From NCBI RefSeq assembly GCF_010183535.1, contig NC_071331.1:24304001-24368000 (forward strand): 64,000 bases of DNA, written 5' to 3'. The first letter of the stretch is position 1. Each line of letters starts with the position of its first letter. A program made the translations under genes and the position numbers. Below are positions 1 through 10,530 of the stretch, piece by piece. Source of the DNA: Caenorhabditis remanei (Eukaryota; Nematoda; Chromadorea; Rhabditida; Rhabditidae). Below the pieces are notes generated by a model. It did no database searches. It saw only the letters and a program-made list of their open reading frames with translations, and was not told where the DNA came from.

Positions 1-3000
1 TCTTTGGGTGCTAGAGCACAACAAAACACGAGTCCTAAACGTTTTAGAGTTACAAACCTTGCTAACATTTAAAATTACAAACCTCGATACGGCAATACAA
101 TGGATGAGACTGATTCAAAATCTTTTGTGATTCGGATCGGCTGGCCTTCTGGATACATGGCTCCCATGATATTGACCCAAGGGTATACAGAACAATAGTC
201 ATAGTACTCGAGTGTACTTGCGTCGTCAGCTTCGGCAATGGATTGGAACGGCTGTGTTCTTCCACCATACATGGCATTACGGGGAATGAGATTGTGAGCG
301 TGGCGACACTAAACATGTAAAAATTGAAAACGTATAAATGTAGTAAAAGACTCACATTTTTGAAAAACTTGTTCATTTCTCTATTCTTTTTCAGCTCTGA
401 CTTGATTTCGCACTCCCAGATTGATGACACTGTGAATCCTTCCTGCTCGAGTAGAGCTTTTCTTGCCATTGTTCCATCATACAGTTCTTCCATTGTAACA
501 TCAATCCTTTTTGGACACTTTGCCTCGCGAGCTGGATAACAGAATTTGCACCCGTGCCACATGCATCCATACACCTAAATTTGCAAGTAGAAAAAACATT
601 TACATTTTCTCGTTACCTCGAAAATTTCCCGTGTTTCCGTATTATATGCGTCCACATAATACTCGTGTCCCTGTACTGTGATTTTTTCCTCTCCTCCTCT
701 CAGAGCATGCACGAGTTTCAAATCAGGGTCTAGGTGTTCTAACCATCGAATGTATTTGAGCGCAATTTCAGAATTGTTACGCCCAACAAATCCATTTTCT
801 GGTATGTACCCCACTACGCCCTTTTTGATGTGCTCGTGCTTGAGAACAAAGAGAATGAAACTTGCCAACGTACAAGACTGTATGAAAGGGGACCACCCAT
901 TGAACATTTCTTGACATAGCTGAATAAAGAGTTGGTACATTTTTGAAAAAAAGTAAAAGAATTACCTTCATGTATCGACAGACAGAAGCGGTTAGGATTT
1001 CTACATCATTGATGCAGTACTCTCGAACTTGTTTATTAAAGTCAAATTCCTGACCATAATTTTCCTCGTACCATGTCTCCAATTTCTTCTTTTCCTTTTC
1101 CGACTTGAATTTTGGGTCGTAAAACTCTATTGGAGGCAGAGTGGGCAGCACCTTGTTGTAGTTTTCCGGCGTGTTGAATAGGTACGGAAAATGACCCTTG
1201 TCTGCGATCGCAAGTCCAAAAGCTTTGGGCATGTCGGCGAGTCTCATTGGCATGAATCGGAGAGAATCTCGAAACGTCAGCACGTTTCCCGGGGCTACCT
1301 TGACAGTCGCGTTGAGAATGGTTGATCCATTGGAGATGAAGTCTGGGGTTGACGAAAATCGTTTTGTCATTGCCTTGAGCAAAAAGATGTGGTCATATCT
1401 ATAAAAAGCTTGTTTTTTTAAAAGAATACGTGTTTTAGTACATACCCTCCTCCATTGTGTGCGACAATGTAGGCGTTCTTCAAACGCACATCACTTGATA
1501 AGACGTCAATGAACGCATCCACTACAGATTCTGTGTTTTCAAAGGAAATGTATTGGACGGGTCCACAGTGCTGACAAGAATCTCCGAAACATGTCTCGCA
1601 TACAAGACGATACGCCACAGCATTAACTTTGTGGGGAAGTAAGATGTCATCTAGAAAAAAAAAAAGGTACTAACAATTAGAATACAACAATTTACCTTCA
1701 AGATCCTGTCCTGATTTGGCCACGATGCATTCGAAATCGTAAATCACCATTGTCCATTTTTTCTGCTTCTCTAGAGCCTTTTTTCTTTCTGATTCTGTCG
1801 GCAGAGAATGAGTACACTCGTGTTTCGTCGTACGAAACTGTGAGCAAACTGGGCAATAATGAGTAGCATGACATTCGTGTTCTTTTTTTGAATATTCGTT
1901 GCGTTGATGAATTTTTTGACACGTGATGCATCTGTAAAAAAAACTCTATATGATAGTGAACCCGAATAATAGTAACTTACTTTTGGTATTTTTTACAGTG
2001 TGGTAGAGAACTCTGTGAACTTGGCAGCTTGTGAGCATCAAAACATTTTTCGTCAAGAAAGTAAATGTTGCAATCGTCACAATAAAACGATTTAGGGCCT
2101 CGAGAAGCCTGACAGTTGTAGTTACCGCAGCGCTGACACTTTGATTTGCATTTCTTCGAATGTTTCGCGTTGACTAGCGATGAACATTTGTGACAGAACC
2201 TAGGGAAAAACGTTTTTATTCAAATTACGTAATTTAAACACTTACCTCAGGCCCCAGTCATCAATGGTGGGCTTGAAGAATTCATAATGGTTGTCGGCAA
2301 AGAATAACGCAATGAACCCATCTCCATCAGTGTTGATGTTTTTGTCGTCCTTGGGGACTATTGTATCACCTTCGTTAGACCACAGCCGAATGCGGTATTT
2401 CGATAAATGTGTGGCAAGTTTATCAAAATCATCAAGCGAGTGTTCCTCACAATTGGGGTCCATTCCTGCGTCTGTCAACAGTTTCTTGGCGGCATCAAGT
2501 TGTCTTTTCGCCCTCCCTTCGGCACTTATCTGAATGTATTTCTCAAAAAGCTAGAGTTCTCATGTAAACAACTTACGTCCATCCGGGTGAGACTAATGTA
2601 GCGACGGTGCAACTTTTCTTTTTCGACTGGGTCTTTTTCATTTTTGTAATCACTCCACACGATGCCAACTGCCAATGCCTTGGGAAGACAATGTCCTTTT
2701 CCAGCGATGAGCCCCCATTTGATACCAAACTTTGTCTTTAAAAAGTGTTTTTTTTTTGAATAGTTTGTGTCGATAATTCAACTTACCAAAACTTTTGAAC
2801 CCAGTGACTCTTTTGGCATACTTTTTCCGCGCCCGGTCATCGCCTTCTTATCTCGTTCGAAAATCTTCATCGAGATGGTCATTGCATCATCCAGCTTAAT
2901 GTTTTTGTTTGATTGCATGTGGTTTGCAATCGTATTGCAGAGGAAATGACCATCGGCAACCGCATAAGTCTGGTGCATAATCCAGAACCCATCATTGGCT

Positions 3001-3612
3001 CGATAGCCTGGATTGCGCAAGCTAAAAATGAAAACATGTCTTCTCTGTTAAATAAAAATTACTTACTTTAGCCAGTATTTTGTACTGGTGAGGTTTCCTC
3101 CTGCTTTTTGAATTGTTTTCCGAATGAAAATATCAAAGACTTTGGCCATGTGTTCGTTGAGGGATACACCTTGAGGGAGATCATCCAGATTTTTGAACTG
3201 TAGACGCTGTGGAGGCATCTTTATCACATCCAAATTCAGTCTCTTAAAGTTGAAATCCTCTGCCACTTGTGCATACCTCCTGAGGTATGACAACTCTTCA
3301 TCAGACGGGAACTTTGTGCTCTTGACGCTTCTCCGAGGAGGAGGAGCAGGACTAGTGACGTTCGAAGGACCAGCTCCGTCTAGACACGAAAAAAATTATT
3401 AAAAAACAACTAGTGAAAAATAACTTACACTGATCAAGACAGTAGTCTTGTGGGGGACAAAAATCGTAATTGATTGGTGACAAGGGGAATGGCAGCTCTT
3501 CATCAAGACAGTCAAGATCAAATAGCCAGTCTTGAGGACTATCAAAAGTAAATTCGGGAGAAAAGGAACAGTTATTTGGAACGGGTTCCATTGCTGGTTT
3601 CTTGACGGACAA
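1..3612 (-). CDS. Protein-primed family B DNA polymerase of a Maverick/Polinton-like element (partial, C-terminus off the left edge)
   Basis: Thirteen exons read from right to left: 3612-3429, 3379-3067, 3021-2787, 2735-2577, 2550-2246, 2199-1981, 1931-1696, 1650-1446, 1398-966, 919-617, 574-356, 308-83 and 34-1. Phases agree at all junctions, giving more than 1,020 residues without a stop. An acidic N-terminus is followed by a Cys/His-rich stretch (exons 6-7), then the 3'-5' exonuclease motifs: YDFEC (Exo I, exon 7), AHNGGGYD (Exo II, exons 8-9) and YCINDVEIL (Exo III, exon 9). Exons 10-11 hold WHGCKFCY, typical of the nuclease-like insert in Polinton polymerases. Exon 12 holds YYDYCSVYPWVN, the palm motif A. 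The catalytic DTD motif lies beyond the window. Known role of the family: replicating a linear element from a terminal protein. The start could also be Met at 3591. Introns are about 45-55 bp, so the gene is adapted to nematode splicing. Confidence 0.88.
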
Positions 3613-3703
3613 ATGAAGATTTCGCAGATTAGCGTCCTTTTAAATGCCCTAATTGTCCTTGAGGTGGGAGGAGGGAGGTGTCAATCATTGACATGTGCGT
3701 AGC

Positions 3704-3724
3704 GTTTTTTTTTTTTTTTTTTTT
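3704..3724. repeat. Poly-T run between polymerase start and helicase end
   Basis: An uninterrupted T tract of about 20 bases in the 186-bp gap between the polymerase start codon and the helicase stop codon. It lies upstream of the polymerase on the coding strand (as poly-A) and might belong to its promoter, but nothing else supports that. Confidence 0.5.
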
Positions 3725-3798
3725 GCGCACTAATGAGGGCGCCTGTAATGATATCTATAGATCTGATCTGAGATAGGTAACAAATTTATTCAAATAAT

Positions 3799-5358
3799 TC
3801 AAACAAGTGGAATGATGCTGGCAGCTTCGATCTTTCGTTGTTCTTCAAGCACTTTGCGGTTGTACCTGATGTACGTTGGGGTTGGTCCTACAATGTGTAG
3901 ACCCTCAGCCGATCGCACTCTGCTGCTTCCCACATAGAACATTCCATCCATCATTGAGTGGTGCGTGTCGATGAACACGTTCCTAAGCGTCATACCCTGC
4001 ACCTTGTGGAACGTCGTTGCATAGGACGGACGGAATGGCCAATACATGGCCCCTCGTCCGTTCGACCGAATCTGTCGAATTTTGTATTCGACACCGTTCT
4101 CCATTCTGAATATTTTATTTATTTATTTTTTTAAAACTGAACAAGAACTTGCCTGACGGAAATGGAGGTCACAGTTCCAGACGGAGGGGAAATGGCGAAA
4201 ACGACTCCTATCGTGCCATTCAATACTCTGGAATCTGATCCGTTGAACTTGTTTTCCTTGTCATCACAGCTGGTGGTGAGGATAGCGGCATTGTGGCTCT
4301 CAGTGATGAGAATGCGCATGTCAATGCACACGACTGCTGGAGGAGCTTTCAGGTTCGTTGAAGACGAAGGTTGCGATGTGGTGTGTTGGACAAGCTCTCG
4401 AATCTCCCTTTTGTTTAGTCCTTTTCCGAATCTTTCCATGGTAATCTGAAAAATAAACGACATCACACTCATGTAAATACTGTATGAGATAACATCTGTG
4501 AACACAAAAACTTACGGCATAGTTCATCCAATCAACCACGAAGTTTGGATGGGCAACAAACATTGTGTCGTAGTGGTCAACCGAACCAATGAGGTTGTTG
4601 ATTATCTCTGCTACCTTCTTATAATCGTTCTTGGTAGCAAGACGATTAACCACGGCCTTTTGACTCAAAAACAGTCCATCTTGTTTGGAGAAGACACCTT
4701 CTCTCCAGCGGAGAACAAGATCTCCATACGATGGGTCCTCACTGGTCCTCATGTTTTTTGTGAGATGGAGGGTCACCACATCCTTCCAGAAGTAGGCTAA
4801 AAAATGTTTGTAAAAAGTGTACTTTGAACAAATGTAAACTAACAATCGTAGATGAACTTTAGTTCCTCTTTTTGGTCAGAAGTGTTTAGCGGCGACAGTT
4901 GCAAGAAGTCGCCAAATAGCAGGGTTATCATCCCCCCAAATGGACGGTTTGGGTTCTTCGCTTTTCTTAAGATCTCATCAATTCGATTGATGAGATGCAT
5001 ATCTAACAATGTCACTTCATCGATGATTAGAATGGAAAACCCATCAAGTTCTCCATCTTTCAGCCAACCACAAATTTCTGTTCCGATTGGTATCTTGAGG
5101 GCAGAGTGGAGGGTTCTTCCTCCTATGGCTAGGGCAGCCTTGGCCATCAACGATGTTATCAAAGAAATACTCTCATATTTCTTCTTGATCTCCGCAATTA
5201 TGCGGGATTTCCCTACGCCTCCTGCGCCCGTAATGAACGCAATTACCTAACAATGATCATAGTAAATACACGGGGGTTTAAAAAAGAGCACTAACCTCCA
5301 GGTTTAAAATAACAGCATTCTCGATCCAGTTCATAATATAATCCTGTTGCGAATTCAT
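3799..5358 (-). CDS. Pif1-like superfamily 1 DNA helicase of the same element
   Basis: Five exons (5358-5296, 5246-4844, 4796-4516, 4445-4153, 4105-3799) make a 448-residue protein in consistent phase. Exon 2 has the Walker A loop GAGGVGKS, the Walker B ILIIDEV and GDFLQLSPL (motif III). Exon 5 has FHKVQGMTLRNVFID, the late SF1 motif of Pif1/RecD helicases. The last intron uses a GC donor (GCAAGT at 4152-4147). The start is uncertain: Met at 5358 is the only ATG in the frame that leads into the Walker A exon. A separate open frame starts at 5479 and overlaps it in another phase, so the true N-terminus may be longer with a frameshift near 5445. A minus-strand AATAAA lies at 3790-3785, just past the stop. 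No Helitron Rep domain is seen next to it, so I place it with the polymerase as a replication gene of a Maverick-like element. Confidence 0.85.
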
Positions 5359-5627
5359 TTCGACAAATTGGCAAGTAGTCCGATTCTTCAAAGGAAGCGA
5401 AGTCGAATAACCTTTTGGCACAATGAAGATTTACGATAAAATCTCTTCGAGATACTTGAGGCATTTTTTCACCGCCCATGAATTTTTTTTTTGAATCTGA
5501 GATTTGTTACACCTAGGACTCCGCCCACTTTTTTATGTCAGCAATTTTTTTCTGGAAAATTATGATGAAAAGCTTCATTCTTGCTTTTTTTCCTCGATAC
5601 AAACCGGTGACTGTTTTTATTGCTCTC

Positions 5628-6172
5628 ATGGATTTCCTGAACCCAAGTCCTACTGTTTTCCCGACGGTTCAGCCTTTGCAAATTCCGCTTCCTCCTGACC
5701 AGTATTCCCCTCCATCAAGCCAATTTGTTTCTGAACATGACGGAGAATCGATTCCAGACTCGCAAAAAGATTCAGGTAAGAACGATTCGCCAGTTGCTTT
5801 AAAATTATTGTCTTTTGCAGTGTCAATGATAAAGAAGCTCTTCAAGAGTAGAAAACAACTCTTGGAAACGCCTGTCAAGAAAGTTCCCGTCTCGAGAACT
5901 CGTGCAACAAAACCAAAGAAGGTTTCGCGAGAACAATTTGGAGAAATTAGCTTTGACGGTACTTGTTTTCTGTATGCAAAGTTTTTATTCATCTTGATAT
6001 TTCAGATACACCACTCAGAGTTCTTGACAAGTCAAAAGGGAAGCTGGATGTAGCTGTGATGAAGTGTTGTGCTGGAAAGCTGGTCTGGACGTTTGAGGAA
6101 GGTCGAATGATTCTTAAAATGTGTAATCGATGTGTGGACCTCAATAGAGGTTATGCAAGAATTTTGGATTGA
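5628..6172 (+). CDS. Small basic protein of unknown function, divergent from the helicase
   Basis: Three exons (5628-5775, 5821-5958, 6006-6172) with clean GT-AG introns of 45 and 47 bp encode 150 residues. An AATAAA signal at 6186-6191 follows the stop. The N-terminal 50 residues are rich in Pro/Ser, the middle is strongly basic (KKLFKSRKQLLETPVKK, then RTRATKPKK), and the last exon has Cys pairs (KCCAGK, KMCNRCVD). I recognise no family. It is transcribed away from the helicase and its exon style matches the polymerase and helicase, so it is probably a gene of the same element; the basic, small character would suit a DNA- or virion-associated protein, but that is inference. The frame is open further upstream to 5535, so a longer start is possible. 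Confidence 0.65.
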
Positions 6173-6356
6173 ATAAGTTTTTTGCAATAAAGATTTTCAT
6201 GGTCACGAACAGTCTTTTTTTGACATTGAATGATTTGTCTTTTTTCAACGTGAAGAGTTAGATTTTAATCTCGACCACCTACACGAGAAACATTTAAAAA
6301 TCTTGTGTCGGTGCCCGTTCGTACATTTCTCTGTCGTCTCTCCTGTCTCTTCAATA

Positions 6357-6437
6357 ATGTACAGTATCCCCAACTGGGAGGAACTTACCTGGGCATTATA
6401 CCTACAATTACACTCGGACTAACAATTGGATTTCTAG
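6357..6437 (+). other. Possible 5' exon upstream of the 6836-7048 exon (unresolved)
   Basis: An ATG at 6357 follows a pyrimidine-rich stretch, and a weak donor (TAG/GTCATG) lies at 6438. The ATG frame meets a TAA near 6420. The frame that stays open, with hydrophobic GIIPTITLGLTIGF, does not join the next exon in phase. So there is coding-like signal here but no consistent model. Confidence 0.2.
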
Positions 6438-6589
6438 GTCATGAGCATTATGAAGTGAAAATTTCAAAAATGCAAAAACTTTTTTCCTGAGGCGTAAAAA
6501 GTTTTCTTTTTCTGAAATTTCTAGCCAAAATCTAAAAATGTGGAAAATTTAAATAAATTGTGAAAAAATTTGAAATTTCATTCAAAAAA

Positions 6590-6735
6590 ATCATAATTAA
6601 TAATCATAATTAATAATCATAATGACTTATCATAACTAATCATAACATATCATAACCGCGGAGATTGTAATCTCCGCTACGGGGTATCCCTCCATAGATC
6701 TTATCTCCGACACGGTGTATCCCTTCATTTTCGGA
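6590..6735. repeat. Short-unit AATCATAATTAAT repeat and a small palindrome
   Basis: Several copies of TAATCATAA-type units run from 6590 to 6656, followed by the near-perfect palindrome GCGGAGATTGTAATCTCCGC at 6658-6677 and two related lines ending in GGTGTATCCC-like sequence. It fills what would be the intron before the 6836 exon. Confidence 0.5.
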
Positions 6736-6835
6736 GATCTTATCTCATGATGACTCATGGTGGTGGAGAATTTTTGTCCCGAACACTACTATTATCATTA
6801 AAATTTCTAAAATTTTTAAAATTTTAAAATTTCAG

Positions 6836-7048
6836 GTCAGAGAATTTCTTGATGGCCAAACAAATGTTATATCAGTTCCTGAGAGAACAATGAGGCGAAC
6901 AAAAGTGCTGGGAGAGATTACGACGACTCCATTTGAGAAACGTCTAAAGCCTGTGATGGACAAAGTTCGAGTCCTCCCAGGGGGAAAAACACTTCCTTCT
7001 GGATACTATCTAAATTGCCCTTTATTTGAAGATTACCCGTACTGTTGA
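6836..7048 (+). CDS. Terminal exon of an unrecognised small gene
   Basis: A TTTCAG acceptor at 6830-6835 opens a 71-codon frame ending in TGA at 7046-7048. The 70 residues are basic and proline-containing (RTMRRTKVLGEITTTP, then SGYYLNCPLFEDYPYC at the end). No family is recognised. The upstream part of the gene could not be joined in phase. It lies on the same strand as the small gene at 5628-6172, so it is probably another gene of the mobile element, intact or decayed. Confidence 0.4.
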   Translation, partial: VREFLDGQTNVISVPERTMRRTKVLGEITTTPFEKRLKPVMDKVRVLPGGKTLPSGYYLNCPLFEDYPYC

Positions 7049-9150
7049 ATGTCCAAAGTTCTATAAACTTGATCTTGTTCATAAAAAACTGAAGTCATTT
7101 CATGATAATAAAACATTCCATCTATAACTTCTCCATTTTCTTGCCAAAGAATACGTTACAGAATCTGTTGGAAAAATATGAGTAATAACAAACAAATTCG
7201 TACACGATCGCCAATGTTGGATTTACGTTTCACTCGTTTTTTCTTCTAGGCGAAAAAAGAAATCGAAATTATTTATATTGACAGGTGAAAGGGCGACAGA
7301 TGAAACGAGAGCAGTGAACATCTAATAGAGACGAGAGACAGCCTCCCTTTATGAATATTTTTAGAAATATGATCAATAACCAATTTTCTTAATGAAATAT
7401 ACACAAGTGTGCACATTAATTGGAAAACAGTAACTAATTATCGCTCATGGGTACACATACGCACAAATGTGTCCACAAAATTGATAAATTACCTTATTTT
7501 TTTTAATGGAAAAACGGAAAAAATATTGAACCAAAGTGGTAAGATTGACTAGTTTTCATACATATCCATAGACAGACATAAGCTCATGCCAATATCCACA
7601 CACTTATTTCCTACACTCACGAAAAAATTAAGTTTTTAGCGTCTCTTTTGAAAAAAAAAATTTTTTTCGGGGGGAAATTATCAATTAATTAAGCGCACCA
7701 CGAGAGAGGACCTCCCGCTGTTTCATCTCTGCGTGTGTCCTTTTTTATGTATAAAATTTTCAATAAACATAGATTTAACTGGAGATTGAATAACACACAC
7801 TATGAGTGATATCGTTCATTGTCAAAAAAAAAAAGTGTTTTAATTGAATATTGGTTCAGGTATGTTTGGATTTAGTGGCAATTAGTCATTTTCGTTGTTT
7901 ATGTGTGTGTATGAGGAGTTATCTATAACTGATTTCTCAATTTTTCCTTTTGATTTGCAAAATGAAGGTATTTCATCACTTTTATCGATGATTTTCCCGA
8001 TTTTCCTTCAATATTAGGGTGATTAATTAGTTTTATCTAGTTTTATGTGCGGGTATGTATGTGTAGGAAGGTAATGAATCACTTGGGAAACATGGGTAAT
8101 TGAGTGAGTATATGAGGAGTTATCATTCATTTCGAGTTTTTTCACGATTTAATCAGAAAACTTGAATAGTTTAATATTTTTCACAATAATTTCTTGATTT
8201 TCCTCCAAAATTAGTGTAGTTTAACACTTTTCGATGTTTGCACATGAGATTGTGTGTGGCTATTGGAGAGTACATGTGTGGTTTATGTATGATTATGAGG
8301 GTAATTAATAAATGTTTTCAGGATTGTTCTGACGGATTGCATATTAAAAAATGGTTAATTGAATACTTTTTGTGCGTGTCCATGCTATGTATGCGACGGT
8401 ATGTATGCATTAGGATGGTAATTAATCACTTTTTTCGCTTGAATGTGTGAAATAAGCGGGTGGGTATTGGTATTGGCTTATGTTTAAATATGGACATGCC
8501 TAAAATTTAGCCAAATTCGTCACTTTGATTTAATATTTTCCCGTTTTTCAAGAGAAAATGAGGGTGATTTATCACTTTTTGTGTAAACATGGGGTTGAAG
8601 ATGTGTGAATACATGGGTGGACACATATCAATATGAGTTTTTTACAGGTATTTCTATGAAAATTGATATTTTTTCACATTTATTCAAGATATTAGAGAAT
8701 TTTCTGATAGAAAAAACGAGGGATAAACAAATGTTTTGGGCGTAACTATGTGACTATGTGTGGATACATGTGTGGATATGTGGAGAAATGTGTGTATGAG
8801 GAGTTATCTATAACTGATTTCTCAATTTTCCCTTTTGTACAAAATGAAGGTATTTCATCACTTTTTGTTGTGTGCACATGATGCTATTTGTGGGTACACG
8901 TATGAGTATGCATGCATTTGAGGGTAATTAATCAGTGTTTCCCAAAGTTTTACGTCAATCCAGGAAAGGATGGTAGTTAACTGGTTCTTTAAACAGCAAA
9001 ACATTTTGTTGGGACTATAAAAACATGCATTTTTCGATACTGTTGATTTTTTCTTTTAGAAGTGAAAACGACAAATGATGGAAAATTGGTAGAAGAAGGA
9101 GAAAGTAAATGGAAGAAAAGTAAACATAATAGTAATTAATTAGAAAAAAA
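7049..9150. other. Gene-free AT-rich stretch
   Basis: No open frame with coding character or paired splice sites is seen on either strand. The first 700 bp are plain AT-rich sequence; the rest is the degenerate TG-rich repeat listed separately. The right end of the mobile element should fall somewhere here, but its terminal inverted repeat cannot be recognised because the left end is outside the window. Confidence 0.6.
7860..8960. repeat. Degenerate TG-rich tandem repeat
   Basis: Phrases such as ATGTGTGGATATGTG, GGTAATTAATCA and ATTTCATCACTTTT recur with irregular spacing. One segment of about 75 bp (GTGTGTATGAGGAGTTATCT onward) appears nearly unchanged at about 7904 and 8791, which shows duplication. 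Unit borders are too worn to state a period. Confidence 0.6.
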
Positions 9151-9170
9151 AAACATGTAGTATTATTTCA

Positions 9171-9383
9171 GTGCTACCGTGTGTCCTCACCGGACGTGGC
9201 GCAAGTGTGACAGTTGCATTGGCACCCTGCTGCCGGCCATCAATCACCATCAGTAATGAGGTTCTTGAATACGATTTCTGTGTCGATTGTCAAAAACGAA
9301 CAATCTTGGCTAAATTTCCTAAACCAATACCGGGAATGTCGGCCAATCATCAATCAACTTCCACTGAACAAAATAAATATTAA
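9171..9383 (+). other. Possible terminal exon with a Cys pair
   Basis: A TATTTCAG acceptor ends at 9170. All three phases behind it look somewhat protein-like: one is open to 9383 with CCRPS and FCVDCQKR, and another ends at a TAA about 85 bp in with CPHRTWRKCDSC. No upstream exon can be assigned, so this may be a decayed gene fragment. Confidence 0.2.
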
Positions 9384-9660
9384 TTTCTTTTTCATTTTTT
9401 TTTGTTATTAAAACTTTTGAAAATAAATTTTAATTAAAATTCAAAATACTGTGTTTTTTAAATTGAAAAGAGGGAGGGTGTGTCTAAGGAAAAGTTGATT
9501 TTTGAAAAATGTCAATGACCTATGGTGATGAAGAGAGCTTAGAGAAAACATAAGGTACATAATAGTCTGATTTTCCAAATTAGCTCATTCTTGTCATTAT
9601 GCAGTCTAGCGAGCTGCGGTTTTTTTTTTCGCTCTCGATTTTTTTCCCTTTTTAAATCAT
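9384..9660. other. AT-rich spacer
   Basis: No gene or repeat is seen apart from short homopolymer runs. Confidence 0.5.
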
Positions 9661-9662
9661 AT

Positions 9663-10140
9663 CTCTTATCCGGTATCACCGTATCAGTTATCACTTCATT
9701 ACTAATCACTTTTTCAGAATATTGAGCAATGTAGTTTTTATAAACACTACAGCAATCACTGTATTATTATCAGTTATCACCTTATCAGTTATCACTTTAT
9801 CACTAATCACTTTTTTCGAAATTTGAGCAATGTCGATCTGATAACCACTTTACGGTAATCAGCGTATCATAAGTTATCACCTTATCAGTTATCACTTTAT
9901 CACTAATCACTTTTTTCGAAATTTGAGCAATGTAGTTTTGATAACCACTTTACGGTAATCAGCGTATCATAAGTTATCACCTTATCAGTTATCACTTTAT
10001 CACTAATCACTTTTTTCGAAATTTGAGCAATGTAGTTTTGATAACCACTTTACCGTAATCACCGCATCAGTTATCATTTTATCAGTAATCACTTTATCAG
10101 TAATCACCTTATCATTTCATCAATTAACGCACCATTCTTT
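9663..10140. repeat. TTATCA-based satellite with 100-bp period
   Basis: The phrase GAGCAATGT recurs at about 9724, 9825, 9925 and 10025, an exact 100-bp step for the last three. Within each unit TTATCA/TTATCAC hexamers repeat every 10-12 bp. TTATCA is the complement of TGATAA, a GATA-factor site, so the array is a dense cluster of potential GATA sites. Confidence 0.85.
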
Positions 10141-10246
10141 GATCCCTGAGCAATCTCATTTATGTATCATCACTCTTATCAGTATGTTTAAAATTTTTTT
10201 ATCAGTTAATCACTGTCTGATATGATGGGATGATTAAGTATTCTCA

Positions 10247-10348
10247 CAGATTCTGTTAGAGGGGATATGAAGTGCAGTGGGCGGGATTAGGCTGAGCTTT
10301 GCTAAGCCCCGCCCCCTGTGCTTTATTTCCCCTCTAACAGAATCTGTA
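10247..10348. mobile_element. Short hairpin element (MITE-like)
   Basis: ACAGATTCTGTTAGAGGGGA at the left end is the reverse complement of the right end, and pairing continues for roughly 43 bp per arm with few mismatches around a short loop. It has no coding capacity. Such foldback elements are usually moved by a transposase encoded elsewhere. Confidence 0.75.
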
Positions 10349-10530
10349 TACTACTTATATTAAGAGAATTTTCAGAAAAGTTTGTGATATTCATAATCTC
10401 CGTGCTATTAGCTTTCATTTGATACCCATTTCGACCTATTTCTGACAACTTTGAATTTTGAGCCGCGACGCGACCGCTACGCGCCTTGAAAAAGCGATAT
10501 TGGTATAGAATTGAAGCTAAGAATCTCAAA
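10349..10530. repeat. Worn copy of the CG-core palindrome family
   Basis: GCTTTCATTTGATACCC at about 10410 is followed by GAGCCGCGACGCGACCGC at about 10460. The right arm is poorly kept. It is the leftmost recognisable copy of the family that dominates 20-39 kb. Confidence 0.6.

Noticed and set aside
3799..5358. Helitron origin of the Pif1-like helicase
   Set aside because: No Rep/HUH domain or Helitron-like N-terminal domain is found nearby, and the neighbour is a protein-primed polymerase. It cannot be fully excluded without the sequence left of the window.
7718..7725. CTGTTTCA word (also at 59650-59657) as a 21U-RNA promoter
   Set aside because: Two isolated octamers in 64 kb are near chance. 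Proper downstream T position and clustering are missing.
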